Shown: positions 7,652 through 13,797, numbered from the stretch's first letter. The stretch: 64,000 nt of DNA from an uncultured Prevotellaceae bacterium (GCA_900314755.1 OMWH01000003.1:62001-126000), one strand, 5' to 3'. The notes: a model not told the origin generated them from the sequence alone. Made by a program: numbers and translations.

Positions 7652-8602
7652 ATGGGCTTGATAAAAGATATCTTCAAATTTAAGCAGTCAATACCAGTTG
7701 TTCTGCTTATAATTGGTGTGCCTCTTTTTGTCGCATGCTCATTCGATTGGTTTGGTCTTGAAGGAAATCATCCACACTTGCACGATTTATTAAAAGGATT
7801 GTCAAGCGTCATCGTTATGTCTGCATTGGTGTCATTCCTTATTGATTCCGTCGAGTTTATGGGAGTATTCAAGAGAGCACTTGAAGATATCATCTACGAT
7901 TCAAAGTTCCTGAGAAAACGTAAGGACATCGAAGAAATCTGGGTAAAAGTGTCCAAAGAACTTTTCAAGTCGAAATTCCCCCAGATCAGCACACAACTCA
8001 TGATGGCTGTCAAGAATTACTATTCGCCAGACGAGAACCTGAAACTAAATTATTATAATGACTACAGAAACGTGTATACTGTAAAATATGACGAGCAGAA
8101 TCATGATTTTATTCATGTTGAGAGCAAGAGTTCCTATATCCTTAAGGTGGAAGACGAGAAAGAATTTGAGTTTCCAATGAGATATTGGACATGCGTCAAT
8201 GAGGGAGAACAGGAAACTGTAGAAGCAGCCATGGGTTCTATCACAGTCAATGGAAACAATGTTAATGACATTGGAACTCCAGAAAAAACCTATGAGAAAG
8301 GAACTGTATGCTACAATTTCAAATTGAAACTAAAAGGATGTACGGAATATCGGATCCAACAGACCCTTAATCAGAAATACAACCTGAAGGAAGATAATTT
8401 CCTTGGATTTCGAGCAAGATGGCTGGTTAATGATATGAGGATCCAGCTGTTCCATCCTGCAGATATGAAGATCCTGTTCGTCAACCGTGCAACGGCTAAC
8501 GGATTTGAGGTTAACAATGACAGGGAAACGTTCAAGGAATATGAATACAAGGGACTGATATTAAAACATCAAGGATATATTATTATATTAAATAGACCCT
8601 AA
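7652..8602 (+). CDS. 2-TM protein with beta-rich cytosolic domain, unknown
   Basis: This 316-residue protein is not recognised at family level. Two hydrophobic helices (about 13-30 and 48-66) anchor the N-terminus in the inner membrane. A helical linker (about 70-135) and a long strand-rich domain (about 145-316) follow, presumably in the cytosol. The gene has its own -7 box and terminator and is visibly richer in A+T than the virion genes, as expected of an acquired phage accessory gene. The '2-TM plus beta-rich' architecture resembles membrane effectors of some antiphage systems (for example S-2TMbeta/Cap15 types), but I see no partner cyclase here. A role in superinfection exclusion is a guess from context. 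Confidence 0.6.
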   Translation: MGLIKDIFKFKQSIPVVLLIIGVPLFVACSFDWFGLEGNHPHLHDLLKGLSSVIVMSALVSFLIDSVEFMGVFKRALEDIIYDSKFLRKRKDIEEIWVKVSKELFKSKFPQISTQLMMAVKNYYSPDENLKLNYYNDYRNVYTVKYDEQNHDFIHVESKSSYILKVEDEKEFEFPMRYWTCVNEGEQETVEAAMGSITVNGNNVNDIGTPEKTYEKGTVCYNFKLKLKGCTEYRIQQTLNQKYNLKEDNFLGFRARWLVNDMRIQLFHPADMKILFVNRATANGFEVNNDRETFKEYEYKGLILKHQGYIIILNRP

Positions 8603-8616
8603 GAGGCTTTACAATT

Positions 8617-8703
8617 ATGGCAGAAAAGAAAATCAATGGCGATATGGAGGTATAATCCAGGTTCGCCAAAACTACGAGAAAAGACAAGAGTGAAAAATCT
8701 TAA
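8617..8703 (+). pseudogene. Mini reading frame interrupted by one stop
   Basis: After ATG 8617 the frame runs 12 codons (MAEKKINGDMEV), meets TAA at 8653-8655, and continues in frame for 15 codons (SRFAKTTRKDKSEKS) to a second TAA at 8701. One base change would restore a 28-codon gene ending just before the terminator hairpin. It may be a decayed small gene or chance. Confidence 0.2.
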
Positions 8704-8708
8704 TTACA

Positions 8709-8741
8709 AGCCCCACCACCGCTCATGAGGTGGTGGGGCTT
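8709..8741 (+). terminator. Strong terminator after 2-TM gene
   Basis: A 12-bp perfect stem, AGCCCCACCACC (8709-8720) with its complement (8729-8740), closes the 2-TM gene transcript. The T tract is short (TTCT). Confidence 0.7.
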
Positions 8742-8767
8742 CTAAAGAAAAAAAGGAGATAGTTATT

Positions 8768-9025
8768 ATGGCAACAATGACATTGAAAGAAACTCAAGCT
8801 GGAACAATGAAGGCAACGATGGAGGACATCCTTCTTTCCATATCGTGGGCAGACCTCTCAAAGACGTACTTCGGCAAGTCGAACTCTTGGCTCTACCATA
8901 AGTTAGACGGAGTCGACGGAAACAAGAAGCCGACTGACTTTACTGAGGAAGAGAAGTACACATTGAAAGGTGCACTGATTGACTTGTCGGAGCGAATACG
9001 CCGTGCCGCTGACCGCATCCAATAA
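8768..9025 (+). CDS. DUF5053-family protein (short form)
   Basis: This 85-residue protein shares the block YFGKSNSWLYHKLDG (about 34-48) with the protein at 9510 (FFGKSPAWLYQRING), the hallmark of DUF5053, a family of Bacteroidetes and their phages with no known function. The block looks like a helix-turn-helix recognition element, so a DNA-binding regulatory role is possible but unproven. It lacks the roughly 50-residue N-terminal part of its paralogue. It starts 27 bases after the previous terminator and has no perfect promoter of its own, so it may depend on read-through. Confidence 0.7.
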   Translation: MATMTLKETQAGTMKATMEDILLSISWADLSKTYFGKSNSWLYHKLDGVDGNKKPTDFTEEEKYTLKGALIDLSERIRRAADRIQ

Positions 9026-9093
9026 GCCCCGGTCCTAATTCACCGTATTGAACACCAAGTCGCCGCGTGGGCTGGCGGCGCAACCTTAAAATG

Positions 9094-9125
9094 AGGGGGA
9101 AATGATAAATTTCTCCCTTTTTTTC
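9094..9125 (+). terminator. Terminator after first DUF5053 gene
   Basis: A GGGGGAAAT/ATTTCTCCC stem with one bulge is followed by a run of seven T residues. Confidence 0.65.
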
Positions 9126-9220
9126 TTGCTGGTTCCGGGAATTTACAATTAGACACAGTCCCATTTTTCTTTTGCCGAATTGTTAAAAACGCGATTTATA
9201 ATAAAAAAGTTATGTGTTTG

Positions 9221-9252
9221 TTTGGTTATATCAAAAATATTATGTACCTTTG
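9221..9252 (+). promoter_or_regulatory. Promoter of the 55-aa gene and second DUF5053 gene
   Basis: TTTG (9221-9224), exactly 20 bp, TACCTTTG (9245-9252): a perfect consensus about 42 bases before the ATG at 9294. Confidence 0.85.
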
Positions 9253-9293
9253 TAATGTGATAATTAATAAGAGTATTAACCAAAAGAATTGAA

Positions 9294-9461
9294 ATGATGA
9301 CAGACAAAGAGTTAGATGACCTCATCGGGAGGAAGGAGCAGGAAATCAGAGACCTCCTCAACCTCCAGAGGCTGATTAGCAAGAGACACTTAGAGAAGGA
9401 GATTGACCTCAGGCTGACAGACCTTCACAAACTCTACGAAAAAAGGAAAAAGAAAAGTTGA
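9294..9461 (+). CDS. Small charged helical protein, 55 aa, unknown
   Basis: Two adjacent ATG codons open a 55-codon frame behind a perfect promoter. The product (from MMTDKELDDLIGRKEQEI to a basic tail KRKKKS) is almost wholly charged and predicted to be one long helix or coiled coil. No family is recognised. It is followed within four bases by a hairpin (9465-9494) and then the second DUF5053 gene, so the two are probably one transcript with an attenuator between them. Reality as a gene is supported by promoter, spacing and composition. Confidence 0.6.
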   Translation: MMTDKELDDLIGRKEQEIRDLLNLQRLISKRHLEKEIDLRLTDLHKLYEKRKKKS

Positions 9462-9464
9462 ACC

Positions 9465-9494
9465 AAGCCCTCCCCCTTCTCAGGGGGGAGGCTT
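9465..9494 (+). terminator. Hairpin between 55-aa gene and DUF5053 gene
   Basis: AAGCCCTCCCC (9465-9475) pairs with GGGGGGAGGCTT (9483-9494). The stem is strong but lacks a T run (AAAAAC follows), so it may be a partial terminator or processing site. Confidence 0.5.
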
Positions 9495-9509
9495 AAAAAC
9501 AAGAAAGAT

Positions 9510-9908
9510 ATGAAAGATACAAAAGCACTGCTTGAGGAGTACCAGTCACTGCTGGGCAATAAGGACAAAGCAAGCCTTGACCGCAAGGAGGAGATAGTAC
9601 GGCTGCTGGAGTCACAGAAGACACCTGAGACGGAGACAGCCGTCGAGTCGATGATCAACAGGAACCTGCAGCGCATCGACGGGGAGATGCTCTCCATCAA
9701 GGCGCAACTGGGAGAGTACTACGACGTGCTGCCCCTGTCATATATCGCCAAGACTTTCTTTGGCAAGAGCCCCGCATGGCTCTACCAGCGCATCAACGGC
9801 ATCCCCGTGCGTGGTCGTGTCTACTCCCTCAACGAGGAGCAGAAGCGGATTTTCAATACCGCCATGGAGGAACTGGCGAAGTTCTACGGCTCATTTCGTC
9901 TGGCTTAA
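9510..9908 (+). CDS. DUF5053-family protein (long form)
   Basis: This 132-residue paralogue of the 8768 protein has an added N-terminal helical part (about 1-65). The shared block is YIAKTFFGKSPAWLYQRING (about 78-97), and a C-terminal helix (NEEQKRIFNTAMEELAKFYG) matches the ending of the short form. Function is unknown; the block resembles a helix-turn-helix. Two unequal copies within 750 bases suggest duplication with divergence, perhaps giving regulators with different partners. A good terminator follows. Confidence 0.75.
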   Translation: MKDTKALLEEYQSLLGNKDKASLDRKEEIVRLLESQKTPETETAVESMINRNLQRIDGEMLSIKAQLGEYYDVLPLSYIAKTFFGKSPAWLYQRINGIPVRGRVYSLNEEQKRIFNTAMEELAKFYGSFRLA

Positions 9909-9932
9909 TGCTCGCGAATTAATTATCACACC

Positions 9933-9968
9933 AGCCCCGATTGCATGAGCCTGCATCGGGGCTTTTTT
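9933..9968 (+). terminator. Terminator after second DUF5053 gene
   Basis: AGCCCCGATTGCA (9933-9945) pairs almost perfectly with TGCATCGGGGCT (9952-9963), followed by T6. Confidence 0.85.
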
Positions 9969-10019
9969 ATAGAAAATCAAGGGAAAATGGAAAGAAAACG
10001 AAAATTTCTTTCCATTTTC

Positions 10020-10050
10020 TTTGTTTATACAAAAATTCTTCCTACCTTTG
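10020..10050 (+). promoter_or_regulatory. Promoter of noncoding block
   Basis: TTTG (10020-10023), 19 bp, TACCTTTG (10043-10050). Transcription would start at the left copy of the 17-bp inverted repeat, as it does at hicAB. Confidence 0.8.
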
Positions 10051-10052
10051 CC

Positions 10053-10127
10053 ATCGCTAAACGTAATAGAGCGGTTTGCTCCGGGGGCGGTGAAAGACGC
10101 CCGAGTCATCACTCAGGGCATTTTTTA
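10053..10127 (+). ncRNA. Candidate small RNA of about 75 nt
   Basis: Downstream of a perfect promoter there is no start codon with a usable frame. The stretch instead contains a GAGC/GCTC hairpin near 10070-10082 and a bulged hairpin (GCCCGAGT at 10099-10106 with ACTCAGGGC at 10111-10119, loop CATC) followed by T6 at 10121-10126, an intrinsic-terminator layout. The first 17 bases are the left copy of the three-copy element, so the RNA could base-pair with the opposite-sense copy at 10210. No known RNA family is recognised. Confidence 0.4.
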
Positions 10128-10606
10128 TGCTCATACTTCCGAGACCTGCCAGAGGTCTCACTACACCAATAGCGGTGGCCACCCAGTAGATATAAGTCCT
10201 CGGACAAAGTCTATTACGTTTAGCGACAGGGAAGGCTGCCGCTTTCTCTGTCCCATGGGGGAGACGCTCCCTGCCGTGAGGAGGGAGACAGCACTGCATT
10301 AAGAACATAGGGTGTGTCGGCACGTCTCCCCCTTTCCCTCAGACATGAATCGGGGGGGCAAAAGGAGACCATAGGCAACGCAAGCGAGCATGTCAGGTGA
10401 GTATCGGGTGTGTCTCCTGTCCACCACTGCCCCTTCCCGTTTCCAGATAGTTCCCATGAAGGGAAACGGTGGATTCCCATGGGGGGAACATCGGATTCCC
10501 ACGGAGGGAACGACGGTTTCCCACGCTGGGAACATCGGATTCCCACGCCGGGAACAAAACGATACAACCGCACAGGGCGGATTCCCTGTATAGCTAAACG
10601 TAATAG
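10054..10606. repeat. Three-copy element in alternating orientation
   Basis: TCGCTAAACGTAATAGA at 10054-10070 recurs as its exact reverse complement at 10210-10226. A third copy (GCTAAACGTAATAG, 10593-10606) is in the first orientation and ends four bases before the ATG at 10611. Copies 2 and 3 also share flanking bases when inverted (ACAGGGAA then GCC), giving a longer imperfect inverted repeat of about 30 bases around the palindrome array. Copy 2 can therefore pair with copy 1 or copy 3, but not both. Confidence 0.8.
10451..10554. repeat. Array of five 15-bp palindromes spaced 22 bp
   Basis: TTCCCA(N)4-5GGGAA units start at 10451, 10474, 10496, 10518 and 10540. The arms TTCCC/GGGAA are invariant, the centres vary (TGAA, TGGG, CGGA, CGCT, CGCC), and the spacers are mostly CATCGGA or CGACGGT. 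A period of 22 bp, about two helical turns, puts all units on one DNA face, as expected for iterons or operator arrays; conserved arms with variable centres fit dyad binding by a dimer. RNA hairpins are the alternative. Confidence 0.8.
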
Positions 10607-10610
10607 CAAT

Positions 10611-10835
10611 ATGCAGAATGTAATTCAGATCGGGCAGGTGGTTCAGCCCTCAGTGCTTTCCAATGTTGAGAGAACTGTAAAGAACCTGAAAGCTTGGCTT
10701 GGTGCCAATAGTCCGTCGTTCTCAGCCCTTGCCGGCGAGGATGTCTCTCGTGCCGATGTGGTGAAGGCTCACCTTTACCTGTTCGTCGTCTTTGTAATCG
10801 GTGTTGTCGTCAGTCAGATGGGAGGTGCGTTATGA
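10611..10835 (+). CDS. Small single-TM phage protein, 74 aa
   Basis: ATG 10611 is chosen because upstream in-frame codons lie inside the palindrome array and make no sensible protein. The 74 residues begin MQNVIQIGQVV, have a polar middle and end with a membrane helix (about 52-70) of leucines and valines. The family is unknown. The start codon sits four bases after the third copy of the alternating element, so its translation could be masked if that copy pairs. It overlaps the next gene by four bases (ATGA). Confidence 0.6.
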   Translation: MQNVIQIGQVVQPSVLSNVERTVKNLKAWLGANSPSFSALAGEDVSRADVVKAHLYLFVVFVIGVVVSQMGGAL

Positions 10836-11176
10836 TATTCTGTTGCGATTTCTGGTGGCGGAACAAATACCCCAAGTTTTATGATGGTACCGTTGCCCTG
10901 ATGAGTGCTGCCAACAGTAAAGCTCTGCTGCAGCCGGAGGACCTGACCAAGTTTGTCTCCTGTCTCAAGGATCAGATAGAGGCTGACAAACCGAAGGGAC
11001 ATGGCGCGCGAATCAATTACAGCCCTTGTGGTCACGATGGTAGAGGGTTCATCTATCTGGAGAGCGGTAAGGATGAGACCGATATCGCCAGGATATACCT
11101 GCACAAGGTCGAAAGCGTCATTACCTATGGGGACTTTCGCAACGCCGTGTTGGACGTAAAAAAGATAGGAGGGTGA
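10832..11176 (+). CDS. Phage protein of unknown function, 114 aa
   Basis: The family is not recognised. This is a 114-residue soluble protein with an aromatic, cysteine-containing N-terminus (MIFCCDFWWRNKYPKFYDG), then helices and a strand-rich second half (INYSPCGHDGRGFIYLESG, about residues 61-79). It is coupled to the preceding small membrane gene by a four-base overlap and to the next gene by a one-base gap. The trio 10611-11414 reads as one operon between the noncoding block and a terminator at 11479. Confidence 0.6.
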   Translation: MIFCCDFWWRNKYPKFYDGTVALMSAANSKALLQPEDLTKFVSCLKDQIEADKPKGHGARINYSPCGHDGRGFIYLESGKDETDIARIYLHKVESVITYGDFRNAVLDVKKIGG

Positions 11177-11177
11177 T

Positions 11178-11414
11178 ATGGCATACGTTAAGCTGACACC
11201 GGAACTGGAAGATGTTCTCCAGAACCTGTGCGACACCACGACGCTAGGTGTCCACCTCAATACGTTCGACAAGGTAGAGGATCTGCTACTGGACGGTGAC
11301 TATGACCATGATGAAGACGGACTGGTGCTCTCCTGCATCCGTGACATCAGGGCTCTTGCCCGTGATCTGCAACAGATACAGGATGTGCTGCTGGGACTCC
11401 CTGTGGAAAAGTAA
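11178..11414 (+). CDS. Small acidic phage protein, 78 aa
   Basis: The family is not recognised. The 78-residue acidic protein is mainly helical, with an aspartate-rich turn (DLLLDGDYDHDEDGLVLS, about residues 35-52) and a leucine-patterned C-terminal helix. It starts directly after the previous stop, with a ribosome-site-like AGGAGG upstream, and ends the three-gene operon. No membrane segment or catalytic motif is visible. Confidence 0.6.
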   Translation: MAYVKLTPELEDVLQNLCDTTTLGVHLNTFDKVEDLLLDGDYDHDEDGLVLSCIRDIRALARDLQQIQDVLLGLPVEK

Positions 11415-11478
11415 CAGCAACAAAGGAAAGTCCTCAGCAGACTGCAGGGAAGAAGGTAAGGGGGGGCTGAGAGAGAGT

Positions 11479-11511
11479 GGCACTGCGTCATGACGATGCG
11501 GTGTCCTTTTT
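11479..11511 (+). terminator. Terminator after small-gene operon
   Basis: An 11-bp stem with G-U pairs (GGCACTGCGTC at 11479-11489 with GATGCGGTGTC) is followed by T5. Confidence 0.7.
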
Positions 11512-11529
11512 CCTTCTGTCCGATATAGC

Positions 11530-11537
11530 TACCTTCG
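11530..11537 (+). promoter_or_regulatory. -7 box, leaderless start of 11542 gene
   Basis: TACCTTCG is one mismatch from TAnnTTTG and ends four bases before ATG 11542, the same layout as at 875 and 5111. The -33 region is poor. Confidence 0.45.
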
Positions 11538-11541
11538 CACC

Positions 11542-11934
11542 ATGGTAACAGAGTCGCTCATCAGGAAGAAGTTCGTCCACGAGACGATCACGGAGGGAAT
11601 CAACAAGATATTCTCCGAGCAGCAAAAGATCTTCAGTGCCCGGTTCAACAGTCGCACCGGCAGACTGGAGTCGTTCCTCTCCAACCACAGTTTCTCTCGA
11701 CAGATCAGCGATGGGCGCTACTCCGTGTTCATCAGCCTCTATGCCCACCTCCGCTTCCTCGACATGCAGTACCGCCGTCAGGACCTGAGTCCCCGCCCCA
11801 AGAAGGCTAATATATACAATAAGGTGGTATGGGGCATCCTCTACCGCGAGGTGTTCCCGGAACTCCGCTACGGCTTCACCGACGAGGTCCGCCAGCAACT
11901 GCGCGACCAGCTGCAGTCGGCTCTGAATCCGTGA
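11542..11934 (+). CDS. Phage protein, possibly HK97 gp10-like
   Basis: This is a 130-residue basic protein. The phrase SRTGRLESFLSN (about 36-47) recalls the RTGxLxxS motif of HK97 gp10-like head-tail or virion-morphogenesis proteins, and the later SLYAHLRFLDMQYR (about 65-78) occurs in related-looking Bacteroidetes phage proteins. I treat a tail-completion role as plausible, not shown. It is a single gene between a terminator and the promoter of the two-gene membrane cassette, away from the other virion genes, which is odd for a structural gene. Confidence 0.5.
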   Translation: MVTESLIRKKFVHETITEGINKIFSEQQKIFSARFNSRTGRLESFLSNHSFSRQISDGRYSVFISLYAHLRFLDMQYRRQDLSPRPKKANIYNKVVWGILYREVFPELRYGFTDEVRQQLRDQLQSALNP

Positions 11935-11994
11935 ATTTTCGTTACGTCACGAAAAATTTTGTTACGCAATGCAGTTTATTTCAAAAATATTATT

Positions 11995-12002
11995 TATCTT
12001 TG
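11995..12002 (+). promoter_or_regulatory. -7 box of two-gene membrane cassette
   Basis: A perfect TATCTTTG about 65 bases before ATG 12068 gives a leader of roughly 60 bases, longer than for neighbouring genes. No good TTTG is seen 20 bp upstream. Confidence 0.65.
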
Positions 12003-12067
12003 CAGTGTGAAAGAAATAACGAAATATCATCTTAAAATAACACCTACTTATATAACTAAAAAGTTCA

Positions 12068-12634
12068 ATGGCAGACAGGAATTATCAAGATTTCGTGAAA
12101 GCCCTTTCAATTAGCGGCGAGAATCGTACGTTCTTAAATTCCGACGAAGATCACGCTTTAGACGTTCTGGTTCGGTTGTTTCAGGTTTCACAGAATGAAG
12201 TCCGCATCTTTGCAGGGTGTCTGTGTAAACATGTTGGCAACAGACCAGAATATGTGGTTGCGTTGAGCGAGTTTATAGAACGTGGTGGAAAATTGTATGT
12301 TCTTCTGAATAACTTCGATGAAGAATGCGCTAAGACATCAAATCTATACAAAAGGCTTGCATATTACAAGTCGAAGGATATGCCTGTATTCGTGAAAAGT
12401 ACCACGTCCAAGCCATACAGAACATCTGACCCTGAAAAAAAAGAAGTTCATTTTACCCTTGGTGACGATAAGGCTTACCGCATTGAGACAGATATCGAGA
12501 AGAGGACGGCTGAATGTAATTTCAATAATCCAGAGTTGGCAAAGGAAACAGTCGCTTTCTTTGATAGCCTTTTCAATAGGGAAGATGCTAAAGAGATAGA
12601 CTTATTAAAACTCTTCAACGATGGCGATAAATGA
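12068..12634 (+). CDS. PLD-like fold protein without HKD, cassette gene A
   Basis: The 188-residue soluble protein has a pattern reminiscent of phospholipase-D-like domains: strand-turn EVRIFAG (44-50), helix then ERGGKLYVLLNNF (71-83), HFTLGDDKAYRIE (128-140) and an ending AECNFNN (148-154). The catalytic HKD triad is absent (His128 is followed by Asp133 but no spaced Lys), so it is more likely a sensor or binding module than an enzyme. It overlaps the membrane partner gene at 12621 by 14 bases, is AT-rich compared with virion genes, and has its own promoter and terminator. A role as the cytosolic half of a prophage defence or exclusion system is inference. Confidence 0.55.
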   Translation: MADRNYQDFVKALSISGENRTFLNSDEDHALDVLVRLFQVSQNEVRIFAGCLCKHVGNRPEYVVALSEFIERGGKLYVLLNNFDEECAKTSNLYKRLAYYKSKDMPVFVKSTTSKPYRTSDPEKKEVHFTLGDDKAYRIETDIEKRTAECNFNNPELAKETVAFFDSLFNREDAKEIDLLKLFNDGDK

Positions 12635-13460
12635 TTTTTCTGCTATAATTCAACTTGCAGCAACATTATGCATTGCGTTCGTGACTGTTGAATACGTCAG
12701 ATCATTTATTGGCGTTCTTTGTGAGAGGTTTTTTAAGTTTCAGGATTTCATAGCAAAGTCTTTTCAGGAGTGCCGTGATATTTTGACAGATAGAGATACA
12801 TTGGAGCACATAGAGCCAATTGTCATTGAAGGGAAAAGCACTAACCCGGAAATAGAAGAAGTCAAGCGCCAAAACGAAGCATTAAGCAAAGAGATTGAAG
12901 AAGAGGAGAAAAGAAAAAACGAAGAGGTAAAGATTTCATGCCAAGTACGAAGTATGTCTTCTTTGTGCTTCTTTTTGTTCTTGATGAGTGTTCTTATATT
13001 ATTGTTAGGAGGCGTTGAAAAGAAATACTCGGATACTTCTCATTCTTTAGTTACAATTTTGATTGTTTTGAGTATTATATATCTCGTTTACGGCTGGTGT
13101 GTGGGGGAAAACGAATATCCTAAAAAGTTCAGAGACTTTTCGTCTTTAAGACACTCTTTTATGGGTTTTGTCGTCATATCACTCCTCTCTGTTATTATAA
13201 CATGTGCCGTTTTTGTGTGGATGCCGACACTAATATCAACCTTTAATTATGTATGGTGGTTTTCTTTGGTTGTCTTTGTTGTATTTATTTACCTTAATTT
13301 CATTGTATTTACATTCAAAATTAAGAATAAGGCAATTGCATTTAAGACAAAGGTAAATGAGTCAAAGACCTCTCTAATAGGGAAATGCCAAGAAGCAGAG
13401 AAAAAGGTGGAAGACCTTCGTGGACTATCCCGACTCAATGCAAGACTTCAGTCCGATTAA
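12621..13460 (+). CDS. Five-TM coiled-coil membrane protein, cassette gene B
   Basis: This 279-residue protein is not recognised as a family. The layout is TM1 (about 6-24), a cytosolic helix and a strong coiled coil (about 75-104, rich in E and K), TM2 (111-131), TM3 (142-161), TM4 (179-201), TM5 (209-233) and a C-terminal coiled coil (about 240-275). It starts inside the 3' end of gene A, a sign of co-translation and often of physical partnership. Soluble sensor plus membrane effector is the common plan of abortive-infection pairs, so it may depolarise or permeabilise the membrane when gene A is triggered. This is a hypothesis. Confidence 0.55.
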   Translation: MAINDFSAIIQLAATLCIAFVTVEYVRSFIGVLCERFFKFQDFIAKSFQECRDILTDRDTLEHIEPIVIEGKSTNPEIEEVKRQNEALSKEIEEEEKRKNEEVKISCQVRSMSSLCFFLFLMSVLILLLGGVEKKYSDTSHSLVTILIVLSIIYLVYGWCVGENEYPKKFRDFSSLRHSFMGFVVISLLSVIITCAVFVWMPTLISTFNYVWWFSLVVFVVFIYLNFIVFTFKIKNKAIAFKTKVNESKTSLIGKCQEAEKKVEDLRGLSRLNARLQSD

Positions 13461-13465
13461 TAATA

Positions 13466-13503
13466 AATACCGCCCTGGCACAACATCAGGACGGTATTCT
13501 TTT
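13466..13503. terminator. Bidirectional terminator after cassette
   Basis: AATACCGCCCTG (13466-13477) pairs with CAGGACGGTATT (13487-13498) with one internal mismatch. Plus-strand TCTTTT and minus-strand TATTATT tails let it serve both the cassette and the small leftward frame at 13502. Confidence 0.75.
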
Positions 13504-13585
13504 AGAACATTAATATCACTTCCCTAAACAGATGGATAAGCTCCAGTATCCTGAACGTTATCCTGAAAATCTTTAATACTTTCAT
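13502..13585 (-). CDS. Possible 27-aa hydrophobic peptide
   Basis: A 27-codon leftward frame begins MKVLKIFRITF and ends REVILMF. It alternates hydrophobic and basic residues like an amphipathic or membrane peptide. A purine-rich AGAAGAAA precedes the start, and a terminator hairpin lies at its end. No perfect promoter is seen. Small toxic peptides and phage mini-proteins can look like this, but so can chance. Confidence 0.3.
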   Translation of the reverse strand: MKVLKIFRITFRILELIHLFREVILMF

Positions 13586-13797
13586 TTTCTTCTATTTATT
13601 TTATTATTTTACTCATGATTAAGGTTTTTGTCTGCTCTTGTACCCCCTTTTTCATAAAAAATAAAGTTCTAAGGAAGAGAGTAAATAGATAATGGATTTT
13701 TTTTGCTATCCCCACTTATCAAATTCCTTTAGTTTTTGCGCGAAAACGCTAAAAACGTAAAGAATAGGGAGTTATGCACCAAAAATAGGGATTTCCC
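13586..13797. other. AT-rich gap without recognisable gene
   Basis: I see no gene. The stretch CGCTAAAAACGTAAAGAATAG from about 13746 loosely resembles the three-copy element at 10054 with two short insertions, but the match is too weak to call. Confidence 0.4.

Larger units (their letters stand above)
9969..10610. other. Noncoding regulatory block, 640 bases
   Basis: I find no credible gene here. The block holds a perfect promoter (10020-10050), a possible short RNA ending at a hairpin plus T6 (10099-10126), hairpins at about 10142-10160 (GAGACCT/AGGTCTC) and 10174-10183 (GGTGGCCACC), three copies of a 14-17 bp element (10054, 10210, 10593) and five 15-bp palindromes (10451-10554). Frames crossing the palindromes give repetitive, proline- and glycine-rich translations that are artefacts of the repeats. 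Confidence 0.7.

Noticed and set aside
10451-10554. CRISPR array
   Set aside because: The 22-bp units have no unique spacers of usual length, each unit is itself a palindrome, and no cas gene is near.
10410-10610. Reading frame through the palindrome array giving a repetitive protein start
   Set aside because: The repeats produce open frames on both strands with odd composition; the true protein starts at 10611 after the array.
10054-10610. Diversity-generating retroelement template region
   Set aside because: No reverse transcriptase or variable protein copy is found in the window.
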